Below are positions 23,113-33,487 of a stretch of 64,000 nt of DNA, in pieces. Made by a program: the position numbers and the translations under genes. Where the stretch lies: positions 868,001 through 932,000 of the forward strand of contig CAJNAR010000168.1 in the NCBI GenBank assembly GCA_905220665.1, read 5' to 3'. The notes under the pieces are model-generated. The model did no database searches, was not told the DNA's origin, and worked only from the letters and a program-made list of their open reading frames with translations. How positions within the stretch are numbered: the stretch's first letter is position 1; each line of letters starts with the position of its first letter. Origin of the DNA: Albugo candida. Lineage: Eukaryota; Oomycota; Peronosporomycetes; Albuginales; Albuginaceae.

Positions 23113-23907
23113 ATGGCGTCTGCGCTGCCAAAGTTACAGCTCAATTTCTCCTGGAATCAGCCGGTGGTATCATGCGATGGAGAAAGAAAATGGAAGAGGA
23201 AGGCGGTGGTAGAGAATGGGATCCAGCCGGGCTTGGAGATTGCACGCAAACAGGATGGACAGCAAACAAGACCAAGAAAAGAGGAAATTGGCAAGCAGCC
23301 GAAGCGAAACAAGACTGAAGCAGAACCTAATCAATGTGTGTGAAATCTCATCAGAAAGCACTAGTATGTGTATCACTTCTCGGTTAATACAGGCCAATTA
23401 TGGAAAAGAGTGGAAGAGAACCTAATAGAAGAGAAATTGGTACTCGCCAACACTCCTATGACCAACTGCAGCCATGAGAGCGCTGAAAAAGACGCTGTTG
23501 AATCGCGACAGCTTATAATAAACCATGAAGATATCATCGTGGAGGTATCGTCCGTTTTCATTTAGATATCTTCCAATGCACTCAGAAGGTCCTACAGGAA
23601 GGAGAGTGCGTGGATGACAGCTTCGCCAGTGCTATTGACAGCATTCGCCTTTTTCTTGGCGCATTTCAAAGCGAAAGAAGAGAAATTTCAACACGACTCC
23701 TTGATCTGCATGGTACGCATTTCGAACAATCATTCATGTCATTGAATCGCGTTCCTTGCAGTCTGTGCCACTGAGACTTTATCCGATATTTTGGACATTA
23801 TTGCATTCGAAAAGCACAGTGTTTCGATCGATGATTATAGGTTGAAACAAGGAAGCCATAGTACCATTATGGCTAATAATAGCGTATCAATCGATTTGAC
23901 CCAATAA
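23113..23907 (+). CDS. Unknown four-exon gene, 215 aa
   Basis: No single long frame shows this gene. Four exons (23113-23335, 23393-23544, 23586-23712, 23762-23907) join without a stop through introns of 57, 41 and 49 nt, each GT...AG and each keeping phase. Exon 1 encodes a basic Lys/Arg-rich segment. Exons 2-3 encode an acidic, helical segment (ENLIEEKLVLANT, then AIDSIRLFLGAF), and exon 4 ends in a Ser/Asn-rich tail. I see no transmembrane helix, signal peptide or known domain. The helical core could form a coiled coil, as in kinetochore or centrosome subunits, but that is a guess. Its stop is 45 bp from the stop of the convergent permease gene. Confidence 0.5.
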
Positions 23908-23952
23908 GATTACATACATTTGTATTGGGCATTTACTAATAGCTTCTGATTT

Positions 23953-25413
23953 TCATGTCGAAAATGTCGAGAAAGTCAAGAATCGGATAGCATCGAAACT
24001 CACAATCGAGTAAAAAATCATGATCGTCCACAAACTGCAAAATAGAGCTATTCCATGCGCAGTCTTTCTCCACGGACAAATCTTCGTGTAGAAAATTGCA
24101 GGAAACATAACTCCTATCACCAAACAGCTACTGGCGCCCGTAAACGCAAAAACAACTTGAACGCCGGGAATCCAAACAGCCAGCATTAATTGAGATAAAA
24201 GTAAGAGGGATGCGATTTTTGCGCGCGTGAGAAGACTTGTTTCACCATTATTGAAAGTATGAGAATCATCACACAAATCGCGCAATGGGTGGAAAAGAAG
24301 CGGGAATGATAATACGACTGTGAGAAAGACCGCCAGCACTGGAAGTTCCATCCTTGGATCGCTTTTGAGATTGAGCAGAATGTTTCCTTGGACCTTCTTG
24401 TTGCCATATAATTCCACGGATGAGCTTCCCAAAAGCCAGTACAAGAGTGTGCATATCACAACGACTGCACAAATGAATATCGACATCATATCTCTTGATT
24501 TTTGTATGCGTTCTTTACGACATTTCCGAAGCTGTTGGAATATTGGAAGGAGGTTCAACTGCATCAAAAAAGCGTAATTGTAAATAGAAATGGACTGAGT
24601 GTAGTTGGAGAGAGTGATTGGACGTGACTGAATTGCCTTTTCACTCTTCTCACTCGAGAATGAGCGGTATAACATGGATAGGGTGAGATAGACTGAGAAT
24701 GAAAATCCCACATAACTTGAGAAACGAAGACCCGATAGAGACTTGAGCATACAAAGCGGGAATACGACAAGTACAAATGTAAACCAAAGCAGCGACTCGG
24801 ACAATGTTGTTTCCACTGCTGCATTCGACGGATCCAGAATTATGGATACAACAAATGGCACAATATCTCGAATAATACGAATGCATCCCACACAGCCGCC
24901 GTAAATTGCAATTGCTATGGAAATAGAAACAATGTACCCGAATAGAGGACCGCCAGCTTCCACTGCAATCGAGTGGAAGGACAGATATTTATTGGGAGAT
25001 CCATTCTGCGTAAAAGTGTCGTTCGCCACAAGAGTTGCATTGGCGTGCAATATCGCGATAGACATTAGACCCATCGAGCATCCTACTACCAGAAGACTGA
25101 TCAATGCTTCCCATCTGGTGATCAAGGTGAATGTGTATGGAATAGAGAGCATTCCAGCGCCGACGACAGAAGTTAGGAGCGTAAAGAAAACATGCGACAG
25201 TTCCCACCATGCTCCATGACGTCCTCGGGACTGAAGAGGAAGCACGGGATCATCTTTGGTCTTTGGAATCGCAATGTTCAAGTTCTTGTACCATCTAAAA
25301 AGGATGAAGGAGCGTAATATGCGATTCTTTTCCAAAAGCGGGGCGTATTCCGACCGTGCGGGCTGTTGGACTCCACACATGATGACACAAAATTGAAATG
25401 ATGCGAATTCCAT
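23953..25413 (-). CDS. Amino acid permease, AAAP/SLC38-like
   Basis: 486 residues from ATG 25413. After a 60-residue cytosolic N-terminus the first membrane segment carries VVGAGMLSIPYTF, the signature of TM1 in the amino acid/auxin permease (AAAP) superfamily. About ten further hydrophobic helices follow, ending near residue 480, which is the family's usual eleven-helix layout. Such carriers move neutral amino acids with H+ or Na+ across the plasma membrane or vacuole. The sequence does not tell import from vacuolar efflux. A single uninterrupted exon is seen. Confidence 0.8.
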   Translation of the reverse strand: MEFASFQFCVIMCGVQQPARSEYAPLLEKNRILRSFILFRWYKNLNIAIPKTKDDPVLPLQSRGRHGAWWELSHVFFTLLTSVVGAGMLSIPYTFTLITRWEALISLLVVGCSMGLMSIAILHANATLVANDTFTQNGSPNKYLSFHSIAVEAGGPLFGYIVSISIAIAIYGGCVGCIRIIRDIVPFVVSIILDPSNAAVETTLSESLLWFTFVLVVFPLCMLKSLSGLRFSSYVGFSFSVYLTLSMLYRSFSSEKSEKAIQSRPITLSNYTQSISIYNYAFLMQLNLLPIFQQLRKCRKERIQKSRDMMSIFICAVVVICTLLYWLLGSSSVELYGNKKVQGNILLNLKSDPRMELPVLAVFLTVVLSFPLLFHPLRDLCDDSHTFNNGETSLLTRAKIASLLLLSQLMLAVWIPGVQVVFAFTGASSCLVIGVMFPAIFYTKICPWRKTAHGIALFCSLWTIMIFYSIVSFDAIRFLTFSTFST

Positions 25414-26058
25414 AAATTTCTCATACGATTCATTCCATCATCGCAACATTTTGATTCGCTAATAACACTGAATGACGCTTCGATCGTCGTGTTTTGATTT
25501 GCTTTTATTTTTTCGCAAGCGCTAGCTTGTTTTTATAAATCAAAAGAATGTATTCACTGTTGCGAGTAGCATTACTATATTGGAAAGGAGCTCCAATAAA
25601 GGACTGCGCAATCATCAACCATAATAAGCCCACGTGGAATACTCCAAATTTAGAACATGAGCCGACCACCTCATCTACATTACAGAACGAGCTTATTTGT
25701 AATCACTCATCATGACTGGTGTGCACGCATATCATCGAATGATATCCAATCAAATGCTATGTAGTTTTCCTCGTTAAGCTCGGATGGAACCGGAATCTAG
25801 AATGTTTTGTAGTTGCCTGCAGCGAACCGAGTGTGGTATACTGAACTTTTGGTGATAAACCTTGATTGACTCATCTTAATTTCACTATGGCACAGTATCT
25901 ACGCCGCGAAATGTGGTCCAGAGGGAAAGAAAGTTTGACTGACCAGATCACTGTAGTCGAAAGTGACACCACTACACCTTACTTCAAGTTTTTTCCCGCG
26001 GAAAGATTATTGTAAGAAACGGTTTGGGGCATTCCTAAATCTACCGTCTTGGAGCTCA
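25414..26058. other. Intergenic between divergent genes
   Basis: This separates the permease (minus) from the secreted CBM25-like gene (plus) and should hold both promoters. No conserved coding stretch is seen. The frame that runs upstream of 26059 starts with GTG, and I treat it as 5' leader. Confidence 0.5.
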
Positions 26059-26724
26059 ATGATGTGGTTTGCGATTATCAGTCTTTATAATCTCGGAATT
26101 GTTACTTCGCAAACACTTATTCACACAGGAGTACCTATCTTTTCCGGTGGCAGAACGCAAATTTACTATCGGACATCATGGAAACAACCTTTAATCGAGT
26201 ATATCGGCATCGATAAGACGGTACAAACTATGGTGATGAACAAAGTTGGTTTCTTCCATCCGGCTTTTAGAAGGAGAGATTCTTGGTACACTTGTTCCAT
26301 CAAACCGTCTTGCACCGTTTTCAAATTTACCGACAGTACCGGATTGGTGGATGATAATAACCACAGCATGTATTCGATAGCGCGTCCGGGTCACTGGGCT
26401 GTGATTGGGAGTTTGGAAACAAGTATTAAACTGTACGATTTCACGATTTACTATCAGACAAAATGGACTTCTCCCCGTATGCGGTATAAAGAAGGAGATG
26501 AATGGACAACCGTCGAAATGATGAAAAGCAATATGTTTGGAGGGTATTTCAGCAAGTCTCAATTTTGGTTCCGGTACCGAGTGCGAACCGCCTCACCATT
26601 GTATTATGTGTTCACGGATGGCGTCACTGTAGACGATAATTCGGGCTCCAACTATACAGCGGTCTCTGGTAGTACGTGGTTCACTGTCAGTAAAATTGCG
26701 CCACCATTTTGCCGATTCTGTTAA
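26059..26724 (+). CDS. Secreted protein with two CBM25-like starch-binding modules
   Basis: 221 residues from ATG 26059, which puts a signal peptide first (MMWFAIISLYNLGIVTS, cleavage before QT). Two repeats of about 95 residues follow. Each starts IYYRTSW / IYYQTKW, continues with a Trp or Phe strand, and ends with FTDS-GLVDDNNHSMYSI / FTDGVTVDDNSGSNYTAV and a GxW turn. That is the layout of carbohydrate-binding module family 25, where aromatic residues grip alpha-glucan and the WDNNxGxNY loop is conserved. There is no catalytic domain. A biotroph could use such a protein to bind host starch or cell-surface glucan. I infer the family from motifs only. Confidence 0.65.
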   Translation: MMWFAIISLYNLGIVTSQTLIHTGVPIFSGGRTQIYYRTSWKQPLIEYIGIDKTVQTMVMNKVGFFHPAFRRRDSWYTCSIKPSCTVFKFTDSTGLVDDNNHSMYSIARPGHWAVIGSLETSIKLYDFTIYYQTKWTSPRMRYKEGDEWTTVEMMKSNMFGGYFSKSQFWFRYRVRTASPLYYVFTDGVTVDDNSGSNYTAVSGSTWFTVSKIAPPFCRFC

Positions 26725-26949
26725 GCTTCCGAATGACTGGCGAGGGTGCACGGTTATATATGTGTAGTGCTGTACCTCAAATAAGGATATATGTCCCAAG
26801 TAGTAGAAATATAGCTCCATTAAAATGGATCCACGGGTCAACTTGAACCCATTGACGTGGCTGTTTATTAGTCAGATTAAGTCAGTTTCTCTCGCCTTAA
26901 GGGTTGTGGTTGTCTATGAGAAAGATCGTGACATCAAAGTGACTGTTCC

Positions 26950-28119
26950 ATGACTGAAAACTCTTTCAATGAGGATTGTAATTTTACTTTAAGCAATCTA
27001 AACGTTCGGATCTCCGCATACTTGAGGTCTCTAATGCCGATTTATAGGGTTCGGTTTCGCCTATTCTCGGTAGCTTCATGGCCTACAATCCGTGTCTATC
27101 AACGCCCTCCACTCCCCACTTTGATCACATTACGTTTTTCACGGCTTACTATGGAAGAGTCTTTCAAAACAAGAGTAATTATAACAACACTTCAAAAATA
27201 CGGCTACGATCTTAATTTTCAACAAAACGTAAAGGAACCAATGGATCGCTTTTCGGACCCAATCGAATCGTATGATTTTGCAAATATCCCATTTACGATG
27301 TCAAGTATCTTCCAATTACGCTGTCCGAAATTGAATCAAACGGTATTCCATTTGGCCGCAAGAAAAGGACATGTTGACGTCATTCGCGCACTAATAAAGC
27401 TTCCCAACGCCAAAGTATTTATTAATTGTGGAGATCAACACGATAACACGGCACTTCACTTTGCGGCTTCCTTTCAAAACCATTCAATTGCAGTGGAAAT
27501 GGTTCAATTGCTCCTCGAGGATCATGCGATTCGTTCTATGGTGAATGTGCGTGACCAAACACCTTTGGCCATTCATATCTTGACCTCAAAAACGGATAGC
27601 CCGGACGTTGCTCGCTTGTTTATTTCAGAAGAAACAAACAATTTAGAGGATTTGAATCAACTGATTTTGAACAGGACCACGACGTATTTGCATCTGGCAA
27701 TCGAGAGAGGTCTGATCAAAATCGCATGTTTTTTGGTATCGAAGGGAGCTTCCATCAACGTCCCCGATGAAAATGGGATTGCTGTCAGCGATATTTTGCC
27801 CAGAAAAAGACTTGTACGCCTTATTTGCGCTATGAAGCAAGGCTATCAAACGCCGAATCCTCTCAGTCGGAATCAATGTCAGCTCTGCAAGCATCCAAAA
27901 TCGATGATGGAATCTTACAAAGATTGTCGTCTATGTGGCCGCATAGTGTGCAAAACGTGCTCGAAACGAGTGCATGACGTTAAATTAGGGACAATCAAGG
28001 ATGTCAAAAAGGATGAGCGATTGTGTTCATTATGTATAACAGTGTCAATGTTGCGTGAGAAACACCAAAAAGAACGAAAAGGTTTCCTAAATATGTTGCA
28101 TGGCTGCCACGATCAGTGA
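26950..28119 (+). CDS. Ankyrin-repeat protein with C-terminal FYVE-like zinc finger
   Basis: The frame opens at ATG 26950 (389 aa), but the first 65 residues look unlike the rest and ATG 27148 (MEESF) may be the real start. Ankyrin units cover about residues 125-285: TVFHLAARKGHVDVIRALI, NTALHFAASFQNHSIAVEMV, and TYLHLAIERGLIKIACFLV. The tail has four CxxC pairs (CQLC, CRLC, CKTC, CSLC) spaced as in FYVE/PHD-like fingers. The PI3P-binding R(R/K)HHCR block of true FYVE domains is replaced by SYKDCRLCGR, so lipid binding is doubtful. Ankyrin-FYVE proteins are numerous in oomycetes. A role in endosomal traffic is the family's usual one. Confidence 0.7.
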   Translation: MTENSFNEDCNFTLSNLNVRISAYLRSLMPIYRVRFRLFSVASWPTIRVYQRPPLPTLITLRFSRLTMEESFKTRVIITTLQKYGYDLNFQQNVKEPMDRFSDPIESYDFANIPFTMSSIFQLRCPKLNQTVFHLAARKGHVDVIRALIKLPNAKVFINCGDQHDNTALHFAASFQNHSIAVEMVQLLLEDHAIRSMVNVRDQTPLAIHILTSKTDSPDVARLFISEETNNLEDLNQLILNRTTTYLHLAIERGLIKIACFLVSKGASINVPDENGIAVSDILPRKRLVRLICAMKQGYQTPNPLSRNQCQLCKHPKSMMESYKDCRLCGRIVCKTCSKRVHDVKLGTIKDVKKDERLCSLCITVSMLREKHQKERKGFLNMLHGCHDQ

Positions 28120-28275
28120 TTTGTGTAATCCTCATGAATAAAGATATCAATATCATTGGCTCATAATGCTTATTCCCTTCCAATCAACACCTCTCAAAGA
28201 TACCGCTTTCTTGGTGTAAATCGTACTTTCTCACACGAATATGCAAAAAAGCAAAGGACAAAGTCTCTTGTGACA

Positions 28276-29061
28276 ATGTCTCACTTTTCAGCGATTCAAA
28301 AGCTTATAACTGAATGCGTACCTCCTGCAATGGCTTTGAAAGAGGATGAAACCTCGTGCGCCTCAATAACGAATCTATCCCACGTTTTGGCTGAAACAGC
28401 TTGCGAAACCACACGAGCTTCTGCAAAGCATCCAGCTCGAGCACTGAAAAAGTGCATCGCGCCGTATTGTCAAAGCTTGGCTAGATCCCGAGGACTTTGC
28501 AAGGCTCATGGTGGTGGTAAACGATGTCTTTATCCCGATTGTGGATTGAGCGATCAAGGTGGCGGGTACTGCATCCGTCACGGCGGTGGAAGAAGATGCA
28601 AAGTCGATGGATGCATGAAATCAGCTCAATCGCGACAGTTTTGCAAGGCCCATGGAGGAGGAACTCGATGTAAATATACAGAATGCAATAAATTGAGTCA
28701 AGGCGGTGGATTCTGCCGTTCCCATGGAGGTCAGACAGAGAGGAAAAATCCGCTTACTCGTAAGAAAATCTGTCGAGCACCCACCAGAAATGAGAAACAT
28801 TGCGGCACATTTGTGTTCGAGCACAATTTGACGCAATTGGATGCTTCTGTTCAGAACCTCTCGACTCAAATCGATAAGACTCAAACAATCGGATTTTACA
28901 GCTTTGAACACCAAACACATACTGTTGAACAATGCATTGTTCGAGGATGTCGTGAGCCGCGAGGAGGATACTTTCAGCCTTCGTTTTTTTGCTTTAATCA
29001 TACCGCTAATTTATACTGGGCAATCTCATTATTGGAAATCTCCATACGACTCGTTCTATGA
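28276..29061 (+). CDS. Cys/His-rich HGGG-repeat protein (WRKY19-like zinc repeats)
   Basis: 261 residues from ATG 28276; the frame extends upstream but starts with TTG. Residues 65-165 hold four tandem units of about 24 residues, C-x4-C-x8/9-C-x2-HGGGxR (CKAHGGGKRC, CIRHGGGRRC, CKAHGGGTRC, CRSHGG). Each has three Cys and one His, a plausible zinc site. A looser fifth unit lies near residues 225-245. This repeat type is annotated as WRKY19-like in stramenopile and plant genomes. There is no WRKY heptad here, so DNA binding is unproven. The rest of the protein is polar. Confidence 0.7.
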   Translation: MSHFSAIQKLITECVPPAMALKEDETSCASITNLSHVLAETACETTRASAKHPARALKKCIAPYCQSLARSRGLCKAHGGGKRCLYPDCGLSDQGGGYCIRHGGGRRCKVDGCMKSAQSRQFCKAHGGGTRCKYTECNKLSQGGGFCRSHGGQTERKNPLTRKKICRAPTRNEKHCGTFVFEHNLTQLDASVQNLSTQIDKTQTIGFYSFEHQTHTVEQCIVRGCREPRGGYFQPSFFCFNHTANLYWAISLLEISIRLVL

Positions 29062-29090
29062 GATATATACTCAGTGACCTTTGAAAATTA

Positions 29091-29582
29091 ATGGAAAAAG
29101 CTGAAAATTTGATCCGATTGCTTGGCGTTGGATACGCGTGCTCGATTTGCGTCTTAATCTATCAGCTTCGGAGTAATACGACAGGTTCGGTTTGTTATAA
29201 ATATCGTTCAAAAATAATACTCAGAATGATGGATAGATGTCATCATGTTAGTGACAGTGTACACCCTCGCATTTACTTGTCCATGGTGAGTGCTTTGATA
29301 ACGTTAATTTAACCCGAATAACGCACTCGCTGTAAAGCTTCTGGATGGCTGTTCGGTACGTCTAGAATCACTCATATACGTTATCTCAATCGATGACGCA
29401 GACTTTGTCGGCAAATGAAAAAGAAACAAGTTGATCCTCCAGTAAAGGTACTCAGGAAACGACCGAAGGTCGCAATCCCTCAGGAAAAAATCGCGGTCCG
29501 GACTCAAGCGGAAATATTGGCGGAACAGCGAGCGCGAGCGAAAAAGTTACACTCAAGTGGGAAAGTATTACAAGTAAATTAA
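29091..29582 (+). CDS. Small two-TM protein with an 18-nt microexon
   Basis: Four exons join in frame to give 113 residues: 29091-29184, 29237-29285, 29338-29355 and 29402-29582 (introns 52, 52 and 46 nt). Exon 3 is only 18 nt. The product has two membrane helices (LLGVGYACSICVLIYQL and IMLVTVYTLAFTCPCFWMAV) and a Lys/Arg-rich tail facing the cytosol or matrix (KKKQVDPPVKVLRKRPK). I do not recognise the family. The unspliced first frame runs 73 codons but breaks the second helix, so the spliced reading is better. The stop is 111 bp from the stop of the convergent CCCH gene. Confidence 0.5.
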
Positions 29583-29693
29583 AATAAGAAAAATATTACT
29601 AAATAAAAATGCGGAAGCGAAGCTAACAACTAAAGGATTCTACTGATGAATAAATATGTGTTTACATAATGCAGAATCTCAAACGTCAGCGAG

Positions 29694-30568
29694 TCAGTGA
29701 AATTTCTCAAAGATTCGAAGACGAGGACTTGAGTCATTCTTCAAACATTCTTCTTCGCCATCAGATCCAGCTGACCATTGCAATGGTGATTCAACACTCG
29801 GCGAGTAATCCCTCCACAATTCTTGCGCATCTAAAGTATAATTCTTTTGCTGTGTCTCTTTTGTCATGCTCTTTGGCTTGGTAGAAATAACTCCTAATCT
29901 GATATCGTCATTTTTGTCGGAGATGGAGAATTTCACCAATGCGTCAATAGCGTCCTGGAAATGAGGGTACATTGGGTCTTGACTAAGGTATATTTCATCA
30001 GCATTTGAGTCCCAGCTTTTGTCTGAGTCAATAGGCTTTTTAGATGTGTGAGGTTGAGGGGAAACTGGTTGAAAGCCTTCGGTTTCCTCGTGTATGAATC
30101 GACAGCGACTTCCGTAAGGACAATGACCGGATCCCCAATACGATTTACATTTGGTTGTTTTGTATTTGGGATGACGCACAACGTGACGCAATTCATCAAA
30201 TCCGTGGGCAAATTGGCATTTAGCTACGAGAGAAGAGTGAGGATGGAGAGTGATATAGGTTATATGAAGATCGTACCTCCGTAACGACAACTGCCAAATT
30301 CGGTAAATCGTTTACAAAGTTCTGTTTTGTATAGAGAAGACTTTGTGGCGAATTCGTCTTGAAAGTAAGGTGCATTTTCGTAACCATCGACGTCATCGTA
30401 ATTTAAAAGCTGATCAGATGGCACGTAACCGATATGAAAAGAATTAATGGACTCTTGCGGATACATGAGACTTTGTTCGACAGCATGATCTTTGTAAAAA
30501 TGCGAGTAACTAGACTTGGACATGTCGTAATTACCGATTGGTTCCATTGATTCCATAAGCATAGTCAT
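29694..30568 (-). CDS. Tandem CCCH zinc-finger protein, TTP/ZFP36 type
   Basis: Two exons (30568-30277 and 30223-29694, 53-nt intron) give 273 residues. The intron falls inside the first finger. Once joined, the sequence reads [19 protein letters not shown] then KCQFAHG, and after an 18-residue linker [19 protein letters not shown] then RCRFIHE. Both fingers are C-x8-C-x5-C-x3-H with the YKTxxC lead-in that defines the TTP family. These proteins bind AU-rich elements in 3' UTRs and speed mRNA decay. The flanks are acidic and Ser-rich, and no other domain is seen. Neither exon alone shows the full tandem array. Confidence 0.85.
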
Positions 30569-31404
30569 GAATATTGAGGACGCGGATGAAGATTGAATTC
30601 GAAGAGATGATCTTGGTCACTCGTTGGTATTGAGTATAGATAGGTTGCGTTTGTAACTGAAAAAGAAAGAGTAAGCAGTGATGTGAAAGACTTAATGATC
30701 CGACTCGAGTGCCACCAGTCGTAATCAAGTTAGAGAGTACCACGCTCCCTAAATGAGTACCACACGAAGCCTTTTTTTTAAAATTCTTGGGCTGGCTTTT
30801 CGACCAATACGATCTATTGTAATTTTAGAATAGAGCGCGGGTTAGGGTGCGTCATCCTTTTCTTTTCATTAGAAGCCAATGAAATAATGTATTCTTCAAT
30901 GTCATAAAACCTTGATCATGAGAGACGCGACTAAAGAGGGACCTGCATACATTTAAACACAATCCTTCATGATGGAAATCGCTCCAAGAAAAAGAAGAGA
31001 TAAGCAGCGTAATTTTCGACTGCTCACCTGTCGGGGAAATTCTGTATTAAAAAAACCTCAAGATGTATAGACATCGTCAGGGTTAGGCTAGGTATGAAGA
31101 ACGAGAAAACGTAGCTCACATGGAGCATTAAGTGCATCTTTGGAGCGATTACGCAACAATTGTCTAAATTACAATTGGGAACGCCTCATTGTGACTGAGG
31201 AAGCACTAGAAACGATCAGGTACTTGATAAGTTTACTTCCAATTAGCAATGCATTCTTGGTAGCGGGTAGCGTTTCCGAGCTGTTATATATTCTGCAGAT
31301 ATTCTCGTCACATCGAGCATGGCGTTGTCACAATCACGAGGCTAGTACCACATCGTATTGCAATTCAACGTTCAGTTGTAGACCTTAAACGTGGCACAAT
31401 GATT
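30569..31404. other. Promoter side of the CCCH gene; no gene supported
   Basis: This stretch runs from the CCCH start to the stop of the MFS gene. It contains a T8 tract at 30771-30778 and the sequence GGTTAGGGTGC at 30840-30850, also present upstream of the kinetochore and TOG genes at 43230. A plus-strand frame at 31140-31388 starts with TTG and has no family features. Confidence 0.45.
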
Positions 31405-33209
31405 CTATTTGTGTCTCATCTGATGTACATTATGTAAGCGAGACAACTCGTGTACGGCACTTGTTTCCTTCTTATCGGTAGCCCTCGACTGAGGTCCCTT
31501 CACATTGTTCTTAGCGTTTTGTGAATTTATGTGACCCACAAAATTTGAATGTGTTATCCGATTGGATAATCGCTCCCGTTCAGATCCAATCGCGTGATAC
31601 GGTCGATGACGTTGCACGTGACACGCCTGCGTTACCTCTTCCGGACGAAGACTCGAGCCTTCGATACAGCGCGCATGTGTTCGGAGCTTTTTTTTTAACA
31701 TAAAGAGCAAAATGCTGCTTTCTCCGACCAGACAAATCGATAATATAAAGGTGATGTAAATCACAGCCACTGCGCCATACATTTGTCCGCTGTATTCGCC
31801 CATAAAGAACCCCATCAAGACCGGGATGAAGACCTCACCCATTCCTGCCCCAAAAATGATAAGCGACGAAACTCTGCGTATGAGCGCCTCATTGATGACA
31901 CGTGTTAAGCAGTAATTGCTCAATGTGAATAATGGCGATAATGCAAATGCAAATGCAATGAGGCAGAGAATGAAGCTTGGAAGTCCCAACTCAATGCCCC
32001 AAAGAAGTCCAAATGAGCTTATCATGCAGATCACCGATAATATGACGATATAAAAAGTATTGATCGATCGAAACGCATACATCGAGAATATAGTATAAGA
32101 AGTTGCTAATGCGGCCCAAAATATCGTCATCAATAACGCACACCACTCATTCAACGATAAACTGGAATCATGATCCAGTATATATTGAGAATTGTCGTAC
32201 ACGTTTACCCATGGATGAGAAGAACTCGTGAGTACATGTGCGATATAATCGTACAAAAAAGCTCCCAAACCAAGCTGAACCCCAAATAATGTGGTTGCTA
32301 GAATTGTCACCATAAGTACGATAAAGTTACTAGCTGGGTCGTAATTATCAGGATCTGAATCAACCGAGCCTTCATAGTGTTTGATGGGAAGGAAAACACC
32401 TCCGACAATCGGGCTAGGTACTGTTGAAATCAATCGTGTTGGGTCTTCGGCACTGAGCAGCGGTTCCTGTTCGTTTTGGAATGTCCGCGGCTTGGGTATT
32501 GGTACACACAACAAAATACCTGCGGGAATTAATGTCAATGCTGAAAGACCGTAAAATGCATAAACCAATTCAACGGAAAAGCAAAGAAGAATCAGAGCGA
32601 GAATGGAACCGAATACAGTTCCAATTCCGAACGCGATGTTGAGTGAGGTGATGAGACGTCGACCATTCTCAATTTTCTCCCCGGTAATCCATAAACAACA
32701 ACGACTGATACTGTATGAAAGAAATAATCAGTTTTGTTACAAAAATTTCAAATGTATACTAACGAGATATTGAGCAAAGACGACCAAAATCCTTTGGCAA
32801 TGAAATAGATGCTTACACCAAGACTTCCACCGTATCCGGCTAAACTCGTTAGCAACGCGTACCAAATGCTACTACCGCCCAGCAGTAGGAGTAGAAGCAA
32901 CTTGACTCTCTCTTTTTTTATGAAAGAACTTAGGATAAGTTCGCTCATGAACGACATCATCAATGCGGCACCACCGTGCGCTGAAAAGATTGGACCAAAT
33001 GAAGCAACCGGGCTTTGAATTTTGCTTACGTAGCTAGCTTTGACGGAGAAATAACCCAACGATGGTCCTAAGAGACCCAAAAACATCCCTTGTAGCATGT
33101 AAATGAACTGATATGATAGTATTTGAGCTTCGTAGGATTCATCCGGTTGCACTATGTTGTGGTTGATTGGATCGCGGTGAGCTCGTTGATCGGATGCATC
33201 ACTGTACAT
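31405..33209 (-). CDS. MFS transporter, MFSD4/NaGLT1-like, two exons
   Basis: Exon 1 (33209-32764) and exon 2 (32710-31405) join through a 53-nt GTTAGT...ACAG intron to give 583 residues. About twelve membrane helices are visible, six before and six after a polar loop (residues about 265-300). The first helix region reads FIYMLQGMFLGLLGPSLGYF, like the opening of MFSD4/sodium-dependent glucose transporter 1 and other solute MFS carriers. Cytosolic motif A is weak. The last 90 residues are hydrophilic and rich in Arg, His and Ser. The substrate cannot be inferred. Confidence 0.65.
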
Positions 33210-33487
33210 GAGAGTTGTCGCGCGAAATGAGTTTTATCGCGGCACCTGACACATTCTTTTTTTGGTTCGATTCCATATTACCGATATTGAAGGCGGGTAG
33301 GGATCGGTAATAGTAGCGGTTACGATTCGAGAACCGCGGTCAAGCGAGGAATGCCGTGATTTTTATCGAGAAAGCATGCGTTCCGAAGGACCGATCGAAG
33401 ATTGCCTTTCGTACGTCCTTGCAATTCTTTTTATGTTTGGTATCTGGTGAATACAATCATCTGTTAAGATGTAGAATAATTGGTACA

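Noticed and set aside
31140..31388. 82-codon plus frame in the CCCH promoter region
   Set aside because: Starts with TTG, has no family features and no flanking splice logic.
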